Shown: positions 18,384-27,457, counted from the stretch's first letter. The stretch is 64,000 bases of DNA from Ralstonia sp. RRA (GCF_037023145.1 NZ_CP146091.1:2294001-2358000); one strand, 5' to 3'. Numbers and translations: made by a program. The notes: generated by a model from the sequence alone, not told the origin.

Positions 18384-20369
18384 TCAGATATCGGCTTCGA
18401 CCTCGTTGCCGCGCGTTTCCAGCCACGTGCGGCGTGCGCCGGCTTCGCCCTTGCCCATCAGCATGTTCATCATGTTGACGGTCTGTTCCTGGTCCAGTGC
18501 ACCCAGTGCCACGGGCAGCAGACGGCGCGTGTCGGGGTTCATGGTGGTTTCCCAGAGCTGCTCGGCGCTCATTTCGCCCAGGCCCTTGAAGCGGGAGATC
18601 TGCCAGGCGCCTTCCTTCACGCCGTCCTTGCGCAGCTTGTCTTCAATGGCTTCAAGCTCGCCGTCGTCCAGCGCGTAGAGCTTCTGCGCGGGCTTCTTGC
18701 CGCGCGCCGGCGCATCGACACGATACAGCGGCGGGCGGGCCACGCATACATTCCCGCGGTCGATCAATTGCGGGAAGTGCTTGAAGAACAACGTGAGCAG
18801 CAACACCTGGATGTGCGCGCCGTCCACGTCAGCATCGGACAGGATGCAGATCTTGCCGTAGCGCAGGCCGGAGAGATCCACCGTGTCGTTCGGGCCATGC
18901 GGATCGACGCCGATGGCGACCGCAATGTCATGCACTTCATTGTTGGCGAACAGGCGGTCGCGCTCGGTTTCCCACGTGTTCAGCACCTTGCCGCGCAACG
19001 GCAGGATGGCCTGGAATTCCTTGTCACGGCCCATCTTGGCCGAACCACCGGCAGAGTCGCCCTCCACCAGGAAGAGTTCGTTGCGGGTGACGTCGTCGGA
19101 TTCGCAATCGGTGAGCTTGCCGGGCAGCACGGCCACGCCGGAGCCCTTCTTCTTCTCGACCTTCTGCGCGGCTCGCGTGCGGGCCTGTGCTTGCTTGATG
19201 ACGAGTTCGGCCAGCTTCTTGCCGTGCTCGACATGCTGGTTCAGCCACAACTCCAACGCGGGGCGGCTGAAGGTGGAAACGAGCCGCACCGCATCGCGGC
19301 TGTTCAGGCGTTCCTTGATCTGACCTTGGAACTGAGGGTCCAGCACCTTGGCCGACAGCACGAACGAAGCGCGCGCAAACACGTCTTCGGGCATCAGCTT
19401 GACGCCCTTGGGTTGCAGCGCGTGCATCTCGACAAAGCTCTTCACGGCCTGGAACAGGCCTTCGCGCAAGCCCGATTCATGCGTGCCGCCGGCCGGCGTC
19501 GGGATGAGGTTGACGTACGACTCCCGCACCGGCGAGCCCTCTTCCGTCCACGCCACCACCCACGATGCACCTTCGCCCAGGGCAAAGCCTTCTTCGCCGG
19601 ACTTGTCGGGGTCGGCAAAGTGTTCGCCCTCGAACAGCGGGATGACCGGCTCGGCGCCGCTGCCCTGCGCGAGCGATTCCACCAGGTAGCCGCGCAGGCC
19701 CTCGGCGTACTGCCATTCGAGCGTTTCGCCGGTTTTCTCCAGCGTGAGCGTGACCTTCACGCCCGGCAGCAGCACGGCCTTGCTGCGCAACAACCGCTGC
19801 AGCTCGGCCTGCGGAATGTTCTCGGAATCGAAGTACTTGGCGTCCGGCCAGGCGCGTACGCGCGTGCCGCTCTTCTTCTCGCCACGCTCGGCCTTGCGGG
19901 TGGTCAAAGGCTCGATGACGTCGCCGCCGGAGAACGTGAGCGTCGACACATTGCCGTCACGCCAAACCGTCACCTCCAGCCGCGTCGACAGCGCGTTCGT
20001 GACCGACACGCCCACGCCGTGCAGGCCGCCGGAGAACGCATACGCGCCGCCACTGCCCTTGTCGAACTTGCCGCCTGCGTGCAGGCGCGTGTAGACGATC
20101 TCGACCACCGACACACCCTCTTCCGGGTGGATGCCGACGGGAATGCCGCGGGCCTCGTCCTCCACGCTCACGCTGCCGTCCTTGTGCAGCGTTACGGCAA
20201 TCAGCTTGCCGAAGCCGCCCAACGCCTCGTCGGCGGCGTTGTCGATCACTTCCTGCACGATGTGCAGGGGGTTGTCGGTGCGCGTATACATGCCCGGCCG
20301 TTGCTTGACCGGTTCCAGGCCCTTGAGGACCTTGATCGACGATTCGCTGTATTGGGAGGTTTTGCTCAT
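18384..20369 (-). CDS. parE: DNA topoisomerase IV subunit B
   Basis: ATPase subunit of topoisomerase IV, 661 aa from the ATG at 20369 (MSKTSQYSESSIKVLKGLEPVKQRPGMYT begins the family). The GHKL ATP site is visible: EVIDNAADEALGG (helix with the Mg-binding Asn), then EARGIPVGIH and the GGLHGVGVSVTNALS lid. The TOPRIM domain shows ELFLVEGDSAGGSAKMGRD and DADVDGAHI, the acidic triad that holds metal. It ends QEQTVNMMNMLMGKG as ParE/GyrB proteins do. A further in-frame ATG at 20453 is rejected because the extension is unlike the family. Confidence 0.97.
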   Translation of the reverse strand: MSKTSQYSESSIKVLKGLEPVKQRPGMYTRTDNPLHIVQEVIDNAADEALGGFGKLIAVTLHKDGSVSVEDEARGIPVGIHPEEGVSVVEIVYTRLHAGGKFDKGSGGAYAFSGGLHGVGVSVTNALSTRLEVTVWRDGNVSTLTFSGGDVIEPLTTRKAERGEKKSGTRVRAWPDAKYFDSENIPQAELQRLLRSKAVLLPGVKVTLTLEKTGETLEWQYAEGLRGYLVESLAQGSGAEPVIPLFEGEHFADPDKSGEEGFALGEGASWVVAWTEEGSPVRESYVNLIPTPAGGTHESGLREGLFQAVKSFVEMHALQPKGVKLMPEDVFARASFVLSAKVLDPQFQGQIKERLNSRDAVRLVSTFSRPALELWLNQHVEHGKKLAELVIKQAQARTRAAQKVEKKKGSGVAVLPGKLTDCESDDVTRNELFLVEGDSAGGSAKMGRDKEFQAILPLRGKVLNTWETERDRLFANNEVHDIAVAIGVDPHGPNDTVDLSGLRYGKICILSDADVDGAHIQVLLLTLFFKHFPQLIDRGNVCVARPPLYRVDAPARGKKPAQKLYALDDGELEAIEDKLRKDGVKEGAWQISRFKGLGEMSAEQLWETTMNPDTRRLLPVALGALDQEQTVNMMNMLMGKGEAGARRTWLETRGNEVEADI

Positions 20370-20528
20370 GGAAGGCGGAAAAACTGGCGGGCTCAGGGTC
20401 TGCCCTGAGCACCGGAATGCAGCGCGCATTGTAAAGGAAGCTGTCCTTAACAATGCGGAGGGATTGTCAGCATGGGGATGCGACGCACTGCCGACATCCC
20501 GCTGACATATTGACGGACTACTGCAACA

Positions 20529-22439
20529 TCACGCCGTACCGGCGCGCTTGCCTTCGAGTGCTTCCCAGCGCTCAAGCGCCTCCAGCAGTTCCAGCTCGAT
20601 GGCCTCGTGGCGCTCGGCCAGCTTCTGGGCGCGCTCCGGATCACGTCCGTAGATCGTGCCGTCTTCCAGCTCGGCGTTGACCTGCTTCTGTTCGGTCTCC
20701 AGCGCCTCGATTGTGGCGGGCAGCGCTTCCAGCTCACGTTGTTCCTTGTAGCTGAGCTTGACCGTGGCGCGCTCGCGGGGCTTGGCGGCTTCGGGCTTTT
20801 TCTCTTCGGCGACCGGCGTGGCTGCTTTGGCCATCTGCGCCGAACGCGCCGATTGCGTCTGCCAATCCGAGAATCCGCCCACGTATTCGCGCCATCGGCC
20901 CTCGCCTTCAGCGGCAATCACCGAGGTGACGACATTGTCGACAAAGGCGCGATCGTGCGAGACCAGGAACACCGTGCCGCTGTATTCCTGCAGCAGTTCT
21001 TCCAGCAGTTCCAGCGTGTCGATGTCCAGATCGTTGGTCGGCTCATCCAGCACCAGCACGTTGGCCGGGCGCGCGAAGAGGCGCGCCAGCAGCAGCCGGT
21101 TGCGCTCACCGCCCGACAGCGACGCCACTGGCGAGCGTGCCCGCTCCGGCGCAAACAGGAAATCGCCCAGATAGCTCATCACGTGCTTGCGCTGGCCATT
21201 GACTTCGATCCAGTCGCTGCCGGGGCTGATGGTGTCGGCCAGCGAGCGGTTCAGGTCCAGTTGCGCACGCATCTGGTCGAAATACGCCACCTGCAGGTTG
21301 GTGCCGTTGCGCACCGTGCCAGAGTCGGGCGCCAGTTCGCCGAGGATCAGCTTGAGCAGCGTGGTCTTGCCGACGCCGTTGGCGCCGAGAATGCCAACCT
21401 TGTCGCCACGCATGATGGTGGCGGTGAAATTGTCGACCACGACCTTGTCGCCATAGCGCTTGGTCACGTCTGTCAGTTCGGCGACGATCTTGCCGGAACG
21501 GTCGCCCTGTGAGACTTCGAGCTTGACGTTGCCCTGTACCTCACGGCGAGCCTGGCGCTCCACGCGCATCTGCTCCAGGCGTGCGACGCGGCCCACACTG
21601 CGCGTACGGCGCGCTTCCACGCCCTTGCGGATCCACACTTCTTCCTGCGCGAGCAGTTTGTCGAAGCGGGCGTTTTCCAGCGCCTCGGCCTCAAGTTGCT
21701 GCGCCTTGCGCTCCTGATACGCGGTGAAATTGCCCGGGTACGACCGCAGCTTGCCGCGATCCAGTTCGATGATGCGCGTGGCGACACGGTCGAGGAACGC
21801 GCGATCGTGCGTGATGAACAGCACGCTGCCTCGGAAGGCGAGCAGCAAGTCTTCCAGCCAGCGGATGGAGTCGTAGTCGAGGTGGTTGGTCGGCTCGTCC
21901 AACAACAGGATGTCAGGCGCGCCCACCAGCGCCTGCGCCAGCGCCACGCGCTTGGTCAGGCCGCCGGAGAGCGAACCGATGCGCGCGCCCGGCTGCAAAC
22001 CAAGCTGCGCGATGGTCGTTTCCACGCGGGTGTGCAATTGCCAGGCATCGGCGGCGTCGAGCTGGGCTTGCAGGGCGTGCAGCTTATGCATCGCCTCGTC
22101 ATCGTGCGCATCGCCCATGGAGGCGATCAGCGCCTCATACTCGGCGAGCAGGCCAGCGGCATGCGGCACGCCCATCGCCACGGCTTGGGCCACCGTCTGA
22201 TCGGGATCGAAAACGGGCTCTTGCGGTACGTAGGCCGAGGTCACGCCGCTCTGACGAGCAATCAGGCCATCGTCGGGGGCTGTCGTGCCGGCCACGATCT
22301 TGAGCAGCGACGATTTGCCGGTGCCATTGCGGCCGATCAGGCCGACGCGCTCGCCAGCCTCCAGCGAGAAATCGGTGTGGTCGAGCAGCGCCACGTGGCC
22401 GAACGCCAGTTGCGCATCGGTAATGGAAAACAGGGCCAT
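20529..22439 (-). CDS. uup: ABC-F ATPase, Uup
   Basis: Soluble ABC-F protein of 636 aa with two ATPase domains and no membrane part. First domain: Walker A GRNGTGKSS, signature LSGGLTKRVALAQAL, Walker B ILLLDEPTNHLD; second: GANGVGKTT, LSGGERNRLLLARLF, VLVLDEPTNDLD. Between them is the ABC-F linker rich in Arg and Glu. The C-terminal 80 residues form a charged coiled coil (KLSYKEQRELEALPATIEALE), the feature that separates Uup from EttA, YheS and YbiT. Uup acts on ribosomes and on branched DNA intermediates and lowers precise transposon excision in E. coli. Single-gene unit. Confidence 0.95.
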   Translation of the reverse strand: MALFSITDAQLAFGHVALLDHTDFSLEAGERVGLIGRNGTGKSSLLKIVAGTTAPDDGLIARQSGVTSAYVPQEPVFDPDQTVAQAVAMGVPHAAGLLAEYEALIASMGDAHDDEAMHKLHALQAQLDAADAWQLHTRVETTIAQLGLQPGARIGSLSGGLTKRVALAQALVGAPDILLLDEPTNHLDYDSIRWLEDLLLAFRGSVLFITHDRAFLDRVATRIIELDRGKLRSYPGNFTAYQERKAQQLEAEALENARFDKLLAQEEVWIRKGVEARRTRSVGRVARLEQMRVERQARREVQGNVKLEVSQGDRSGKIVAELTDVTKRYGDKVVVDNFTATIMRGDKVGILGANGVGKTTLLKLILGELAPDSGTVRNGTNLQVAYFDQMRAQLDLNRSLADTISPGSDWIEVNGQRKHVMSYLGDFLFAPERARSPVASLSGGERNRLLLARLFARPANVLVLDEPTNDLDIDTLELLEELLQEYSGTVFLVSHDRAFVDNVVTSVIAAEGEGRWREYVGGFSDWQTQSARSAQMAKAATPVAEEKKPEAAKPRERATVKLSYKEQRELEALPATIEALETEQKQVNAELEDGTIYGRDPERAQKLAERHEAIELELLEALERWEALEGKRAGTA

Positions 22440-22614
22440 GCTGGAGTGAAGAAGGATGCAGGCCGCGTACGGCCGGAAGGCGCGTATTGTAGTCGGCCCG
22501 CGCGACAGCCATCCGGTGTCATTGCGCTTGCGCGCGTCGGTGCTATAACGCTTGTGCCGCCGGGCTCGCTTTTCCGGCCGCTTCCATCCACAACGTTAGC
22601 GAAGGGGAACGCTG

Positions 22615-22821
22615 ATGCGCGGACTGTTCGGCTTGTTGATCGCCCTGATCGTGGTAGGCATCCCGGTGCGGCAGGTCTTGCTGCGAACCGGCTTCTCGCA
22701 GTGGTGGACGCTGCTGGTATTGATACCGCTGGTGAACCTCGTGGCGCTGTGGATCTTTGCGTTCTCGAACTGGCCGCGGCAGTCGTCGCAGCCGGGCAAT
22801 GTGTTGCCGAATCAAAGCTGA
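22615..22821 (+). CDS. Small two-helix membrane protein, unknown function
   Basis: A 68-aa protein starting MRGLFGLLIALIVVGIPVRQVL, with two hydrophobic helices (about 3-20 and 29-51) around a short loop containing RTGFSQWW, and a polar tail. GGGGA lies about 6 nt before the ATG, which supports translation. The GFSQWWTLL-VP-VNLVALWIFAF arrangement is like small conserved membrane proteins of Burkholderiales with no assigned role. It is divergent from uup with a 175-bp gap and has no close partner. Confidence 0.7.
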   Translation: MRGLFGLLIALIVVGIPVRQVLLRTGFSQWWTLLVLIPLVNLVALWIFAFSNWPRQSSQPGNVLPNQS

Positions 22822-23342
22822 ACCCGGCAACGCTGATACCGGGTGCGTCAAAGGTTCGCACCAAAGAAAACGGCCCGCTTTCGGCGGGCCGGAAGAGTCT
22901 CTCCTCGATGCCTTGCGAACAAGACATGGCCTGAGCATAGCGCCCCTTGTCCGTCTCGGGCAGTCAGGACAAACCCGGTAGGGAAAAACGCCGAGACCAC
23001 TGACAAAGCCAAGCCCCGTGCGGCTTTGCACCGCAACAACGCATGCCGCGTCAAGCGTGCGCACGCGCCACACCACAAGGGTGCGACGCACCAGTTGCAT
23101 GGCTGATGCAGTGCAATCTGCTCACGCTTGATGTGCGCCACGCACCACTGTCACGCACGCACCCCACCTCATCTGCAAGCGGATTTCTAGAGCATGGAAT
23201 CCAGTCTTGCGGCCTGCTTACAACAGCGCAAAAGTGCGGATCTGCAGGTTCGCTCGTCGCGCCGTATCATGCGGCAGGCCCTCCGGCCACAAGCCGGACA
23301 TAACGATAAGGCGGGCCGCCATTCTTTCCGGGGGATACAACC
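22822..23342. other. Gene-free stretch with a minus-strand terminator-like hairpin
   Basis: 521 bp between the small membrane protein and the binding-protein gene. The only firm signal is the hairpin at 22867-22891. Reading frames here have no ribosome sites or family features. The last 60 bp presumably carry the promoter of the binding-protein gene. Confidence 0.5.
22867..22891 (-). terminator. Hairpin with T-run on the minus strand; no gene upstream of it
   Basis: Stem CGGCCCGC (22871-22878) with GCGGGCCG (22884-22891). The T-rich tail (TTTTCTTT) exists only on the minus strand, yet no minus-strand gene precedes it for 0.5 kb. It may end a small RNA starting near 22930, or be a weak plus-strand terminator of the small membrane gene. 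Confidence 0.55.
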
Positions 23343-24254
23343 ATGCTGTGCTTCAAGCGCACGCTGCTGATGGCAGCGCTGCTTCCTGTTTCTCTGTCCA
23401 TCTTTGCGCCGGGCACTGCCCTGGCCTCCGCCACACCCGTCCTCGACCGCATTCGTGATACCGGCATTGTCCGCGTTGCGCATCGCGAGAGTTCCGTGCC
23501 GTTTTCGTTCTACGACGCCGACAAGAAACCCATTGGTTATGCAATGGATCTCTGCCTGCGTGTGGTCGACAAGCTGCGCACCGAACTCAAGCGCCCGGAC
23601 CTGAAGGTCCAGTACGTGATGGTGACCTCGTCTTCGCGCATCCCGACCATCGCCGAAGGCAAGGCTGATGTCGAATGCGGTTCGACCACCAACACGCGTG
23701 AGCGCCGCGAGAAAGTCGCCTTCACCATCCCGCACTACATCGCCGGCAGCCGGATGATCGTCAAAACATCATCGGGCATCCGCAAGTGGGACGATCTGCG
23801 CGGCAAGACAGTGGTCTCGACCAAGGGCACCACCAACATCACCGAGTTGCGCAAGGTGAACGACGCGCGCGTGCTGGGCATGAACATCATCGAAGCGAAG
23901 GACCACGGCGAGGCCTTCGCCATGGTCGAAGCTGGCAAGGCCGATGCCTTTGCAATGGACGACGTGCTGCTCTACGGCTTTCGTGCCAACGCCAAGAACC
24001 CGAGTGACTACGCCGTGGTCGGCGACATGCTGACGATCGAGCCGTACGCGATCATGCTCAGCAAGGACGACGCCGAATTCAAGCGGATGGTCGACCGCGC
24101 GATGACCAACATCATCCTCGACTACGAGGCTGAGAAGCTCTACAAGAAGTGGTTCCTGCAGCCGATTCCGCCCAACGGGGCAAAGCTCGATATTCCGATG
24201 AGCTTCCTGCTGCGCGATTCGTTCAAGTATCCGAGCGACAAGGTCGCCGACTGA
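23343..24254 (+). CDS. Glutamate/aspartate-type ABC transporter periplasmic binding protein (orphan)
   Basis: Exported family 3 solute-binding protein of 303 aa. A signal peptide runs to about ALA (residue 29). The mature part has the SBP_bac_3 pattern: RDTGIVRVAHRESSVPFSFYD, GYAMDLCLRVVDKL, IAEGKADVECGSTTNTRERRE (the conserved ligand-binding Arg/Thr region) and the lobe-2 segment LRGKTVVSTKGTTNI. This is closest to GltI/DEBP proteins that bind glutamate and aspartate. No permease or ATPase gene follows; a terminator closes it as a single gene, so it must share a membrane complex encoded elsewhere or serve as a sensor. Confidence 0.9.
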   Translation: MLCFKRTLLMAALLPVSLSIFAPGTALASATPVLDRIRDTGIVRVAHRESSVPFSFYDADKKPIGYAMDLCLRVVDKLRTELKRPDLKVQYVMVTSSSRIPTIAEGKADVECGSTTNTRERREKVAFTIPHYIAGSRMIVKTSSGIRKWDDLRGKTVVSTKGTTNITELRKVNDARVLGMNIIEAKDHGEAFAMVEAGKADAFAMDDVLLYGFRANAKNPSDYAVVGDMLTIEPYAIMLSKDDAEFKRMVDRAMTNIILDYEAEKLYKKWFLQPIPPNGAKLDIPMSFLLRDSFKYPSDKVAD

Positions 24255-24273
24255 ATATCGCAGTTGAACGCTC

Positions 24274-24303
24274 AACGCCGCCGCTTTGTCCGGCGGCGTT
24301 TTT
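24274..24303 (+). terminator. Rho-independent terminator after the binding-protein gene
   Basis: Stem AACGCCGCCG with CGGCGGCGTT around a short loop, then TTTTT, 20 nt after the stop codon. Confidence 0.88.
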
Positions 24304-24313
24304 CTTTGCGCGA

Positions 24314-25276
24314 CTAGCGCAGCGGTTTGCCGAGCAGGCGTGCGAGCACAGCTTCCGGCGAGTGCGTGCGATCGGCAATCGCAGCGGGGTCCAGGTAAAA
24401 GGTCTGCTCCATCATCGCGCGGCCGCGCATGGCTGCATGCAGCGCCTGATCGCTGAACACCACCCACGTCGCACCCGGCGCAAACGCGAAGGTCTGCTGC
24501 GGTGCGCTGCGCTGGTATTGCAGATCGGCTTTAGCAAGGTCATGTAACTGCAGCATGCGATGGTCGTAATCCGAGCGCGGGCGCTTCGTGATGTGCAGCT
24601 TGTGCATCAACCACGCCTGACCGGGCAGCATGCCTCGCGTTTTTGGCACGAAGCGCTTAGCGAAGTGCGCAAACGGTTCACCGATGCGCCAGATGCGCGG
24701 CGCATCCGGATCGATGTTGTGGAATACGCGCAGCAAGCGCTGGCCGTGCAACGGATTCGACGGAAAGGCATCGACGTGCAGGCGTGTGTCGTCCTTGCGC
24801 CAGCTCACCGGGCGCCCGGCAATCTCTGCGGGTCGCAGCGAGGTGCCGGCGCGCTTGAGGTGCGGGCCGTAGTCGGGAAACAGTGCGAGCACCAGGCGCT
24901 CAGCGGCATCGGCGTAGCGGCGGATCAGTGTGGAAAGATCGCGCAGGTCGGCGGACGCACCAACCGCGCCGCGCACAGTGATTTCGTCGGCGCGCAGATT
25001 GATGTTTTTTGTCTTGCCGTCAGACCAACGCGCATCAAGAAAGCGCCGCTCACGCGTGCTCAGTGGAAAATCCAGGGCGGGGAAATGCAGCACGTTGCCG
25101 CGCTCCAGTGCAGCGCGCATGGCAATCGCTTCGGTTGCGGTAACGGTAGGCGCCCATTCGCGCACCGGCCAAGGCACCACCATGTCGACGGCGGGCGGTG
25201 CAACAACCGCCAACTCCCCAGCGCATTCTTCGCGGACCGGCTGCTGAGCCGGCGCAAACCCCTGCATACTTCCCAT
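24314..25276 (-). CDS. Kdo hydroxylase family protein (KdoO-like Fe(II)/2-oxoglutarate dioxygenase)
   Basis: A 320-aa protein of the Kdo_hydroxy family. Members convert the outer Kdo of lipopolysaccharide core to Ko (3-hydroxylation) using Fe(II), O2 and 2-oxoglutarate, in Burkholderia and Yersinia. Visible iron triad: His167 and Asp169 (TRLHVDAFPS) and His280 in VFSDQALHAAMRGR, with Arg284 placed to bind 2-oxoglutarate. The RVFHNIDPDAPRIWRIGEPF stretch is also typical. There is no signal peptide, in line with a cytosolic enzyme. It is separated by 143 bp from a small gene on the same strand and converges on the binding-protein gene. Confidence 0.85.
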   Translation of the reverse strand: MGSMQGFAPAQQPVREECAGELAVVAPPAVDMVVPWPVREWAPTVTATEAIAMRAALERGNVLHFPALDFPLSTRERRFLDARWSDGKTKNINLRADEITVRGAVGASADLRDLSTLIRRYADAAERLVLALFPDYGPHLKRAGTSLRPAEIAGRPVSWRKDDTRLHVDAFPSNPLHGQRLLRVFHNIDPDAPRIWRIGEPFAHFAKRFVPKTRGMLPGQAWLMHKLHITKRPRSDYDHRMLQLHDLAKADLQYQRSAPQQTFAFAPGATWVVFSDQALHAAMRGRAMMEQTFYLDPAAIADRTHSPEAVLARLLGKPLR

Positions 25277-25419
25277 GAACGTATCAATCGCCTAGGCAAA
25301 TTATTCGCGAATGATAGAAGGTGCACCAACGCTGCGCATCGCCAGGAAACACAACGCTGCATGTCATACGGCGCGTCACAAATGTGACGCGCCCAACCGG
25401 TGACGAGGAGAAGCGGGGG

Positions 25420-25635
25420 TTACAGGAAGTGCTTGACGACCTGTTCTTCCAGGCCAATAAAGCGCACGAGCTGGCGCGAGCCGTCCGGAAATTGTTTGAT
25501 GACGTGACCGTCGGGGGTATCGGTATGACGAAAATAGATCGGGCGATCGATCGTCCCAGGCCGTTGCTTCGGTAGCAGGCTATCCAGCGACGGCTCCACC
25601 GTCCACGGATCGTCCCGTTCTTCGGATGTCAGCAT
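25420..25635 (-). CDS. Small conserved hypothetical protein
   Basis: A 71-aa acidic-to-neutral soluble protein from the ATG at 25635 (MLTSEERDDPWTVEPSLDSLL). It has no helix long enough for a membrane, no signal peptide and no Cys. The middle part DRPIYFRHTDTPDGHVIKQFPDGSRQLVRF looks like a short beta-sheet with a turn at PDG, as in small sugar- or nucleic-acid-binding modules, but I do not recognise a family. A longer start at 25698 is possible. It lies 143 bp upstream of the Kdo hydroxylase gene on the same strand. Confidence 0.65.
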   Translation of the reverse strand: MLTSEERDDPWTVEPSLDSLLPKQRPGTIDRPIYFRHTDTPDGHVIKQFPDGSRQLVRFIGLEEQVVKHFL

Positions 25636-25878
25636 GTTGGTCGCCAAAAGGTTTTTCCGATGAGAGGGGAAGCATAACTTCCGTGAACAATCATGCAAAG
25701 TTCGTAATACTTAAATCTGATTCGGTGACCGATCGTTCGTTCGATTTAGCGTTTGCTACCCCACCATCGCATCCAAATTGTGGGGCGCTGCCCACAACAC
25801 CCCTACCATCATCAAAGCTTCACGCAGTTCCGATAGTCCCTCTGTGCCGCGGTTTGCGTCGCCCCTTCCAGCCTTTCC

Positions 25879-27291
25879 ATGAGTGATACGCCCTCCCCAC
25901 CCTCCTCTCCATTTGCCGCCTTGCGTCAGCGCGTGTTGCGCGCCTTGGATCGCAAACTCCGGCAAACCTCGCGCATGTCGCGCAACGGGCTACGGTTCTC
26001 GATTTTCCTGGCCGGCGCGATGGGCGTGGCGGTGTTCTCATTGGTGTTCTCGTGGGTGGCGGATACCGCGCTGGCGTGGCAACGCGCCCTGCACGCCCAC
26101 TACGCTTGGGCTGCCGTTGTGCTATTGCCACCGGGGCTGGCGGCGCTGCGCTGGCTGACGCTGCGTGTGGCACCGCAGGCGCGCGGCAGCGGTATCCCGC
26201 AAGTCATCGCCACACAGCATCTGCCGCCGTTCGGGGCAGCGCAAACAACGCTGGTGTCTTTTCCGCAGGCGCTCTGGAAGATCGGGTTGACCGCGGTGGC
26301 GCTGTTCCTCGGCGCATCCGTCGGGCGCGAGGGGCCGTCGGTGCAGGTAGGCGCGGCGGCCATGCTGGCCTGGGGGTCCTGGTGGCAGCACCGCGCCGGC
26401 GTGCGCGTCGGTTTTCATGCGCAGGCACTGTTGACTGCCGGCGCAGCTGGTGGCTTGGCGGCAGCCTTCAATACGCCGCTGGCTGGCGTGGTCTTCGCCA
26501 TTGAGGAACTCGGCAAGGGTGCGTCCCTGCGTTGGGACCGCTTGGTGCTGGCGGGCGTGCTGGCCTCGGGTTTCCTATCGTTGGCCATCGTGGGCAACAA
26601 CCCGTATTTCCAGGTGCACGAGCCCATCCTGTTCCTGCGCGAAGCTTGGCCGTGGATCGTGCTGGCCGCGCTGGTGTGCGGCGTGTTCGGCGGGTTGTTC
26701 GCCAAGCTGTTGCTGGGCGGCGTTACGGGAATTCTGCCCGCAGCCATCGGGCAGCGCGTTCAGCAGCATCCGGTATGGACTGCGTTTGGCTGTGGCGTCG
26801 TCCTCGCATGCATCGGCGCCAGCACGCACGGCGATACCTACGGCACCGGCTACGAGCAAGCGGCAGCACTACTCAACGGCCACCCGATCGAGACGCACTG
26901 GTTTGGCGTGTCCAAGCTGGCCGCGACTGTGGCGTCGTACTTTGCCGGCATTCCAGGCGGCATCTTCACGCCGTCGCTGGCAATTGGCGCGGGACTGGGT
27001 CAGCACTTGTGGCAGCTCACCGCAGGCCTTGCCGACGAGCGCGTGCTGGTGCTGGTGTCGATGGCCGCGTTTCTGGCGGCGGCCACGCAGGCGCCCATCA
27101 CCGCCAGCGTGATCGTCATGGAGATGACGCGCAGCCAGAACATGATGTTCCACCTGCTCGCGGCGACCTTGCTGGCCTCATTCGTGGCGCGGCAATTCTG
27201 CCCACGGCCGTTCTATCACGCAGCCTCGCGCACCTTCCGGCGCGAGGCACTGGCCGTGGAAGCAGCTTCCAAAAAGGCTGCAAAGGCCTAG
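25879..27291 (+). CDS. ClC family chloride/proton antiporter or channel
   Basis: Membrane protein of 470 aa with the ClC double-repeat fold. All three anion-filter motifs are intact: GSGIPQV (Ser104), GREGPSVQVG (gating Glu151) and GGIFTPSLAIGAG. The internal proton glutamate region FNTPLAGVVFAIEE (Glu209/210) is present, which favours a Cl-/H+ exchanger like EcClC over a channel. No CBS domains follow. Such proteins support acid resistance. The gene stands alone, divergent from the small hypothetical gene; the ATG at 25879 starts MSDTPSPPSSPF, a polar cytosolic tail. Confidence 0.92.
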   Translation: MSDTPSPPSSPFAALRQRVLRALDRKLRQTSRMSRNGLRFSIFLAGAMGVAVFSLVFSWVADTALAWQRALHAHYAWAAVVLLPPGLAALRWLTLRVAPQARGSGIPQVIATQHLPPFGAAQTTLVSFPQALWKIGLTAVALFLGASVGREGPSVQVGAAAMLAWGSWWQHRAGVRVGFHAQALLTAGAAGGLAAAFNTPLAGVVFAIEELGKGASLRWDRLVLAGVLASGFLSLAIVGNNPYFQVHEPILFLREAWPWIVLAALVCGVFGGLFAKLLLGGVTGILPAAIGQRVQQHPVWTAFGCGVVLACIGASTHGDTYGTGYEQAAALLNGHPIETHWFGVSKLAATVASYFAGIPGGIFTPSLAIGAGLGQHLWQLTAGLADERVLVLVSMAAFLAAATQAPITASVIVMEMTRSQNMMFHLLAATLLASFVARQFCPRPFYHAASRTFRREALAVEAASKKAAKA

Positions 27292-27320
27292 GCTGTCTGG
27301 CCTTGGCGAGGCAAATTGCG

Positions 27321-27326
27321 TAGAAT
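27321..27326 (+). promoter_or_regulatory. Candidate -10 box of the tRNA-Arg gene
   Basis: TAGAAT lies 45 nt upstream of the tRNA. The -35 match 17 nt further upstream is poor (TGGCCT), so the call rests on position. Confidence 0.4.
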
Positions 27327-27370
27327 CGCCGCTCGCTCGGGCGGCCTTTTGCGTCACCTGGGACAGGTCA

Positions 27371-27445
27371 CTCGCCGTAGCACAATGGATAGTGCACGCG
27401 CCTCCTAAGCGTGAGATACAGGTTCGATTCCTGTCGGCGGGACCA
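27371..27445 (+). tRNA. tRNA-Arg, anticodon CCT
   Basis: A complete cloverleaf of 75 nt with encoded CCA. Acceptor CTCGCCG pairs with CGGCGGG (one T-G pair). The D arm is GCAC/GTGC, anticodon arm CGCGC/GCGTG around loop CTCCTAA (anticodon CCT, reads AGG), and T arm ACAGG/CCTGT around TTCGATT. It is a single tRNA gene. A terminator follows 15 nt later. Confidence 0.97.
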
Positions 27446-27457
27446 CCGGCATATGAC

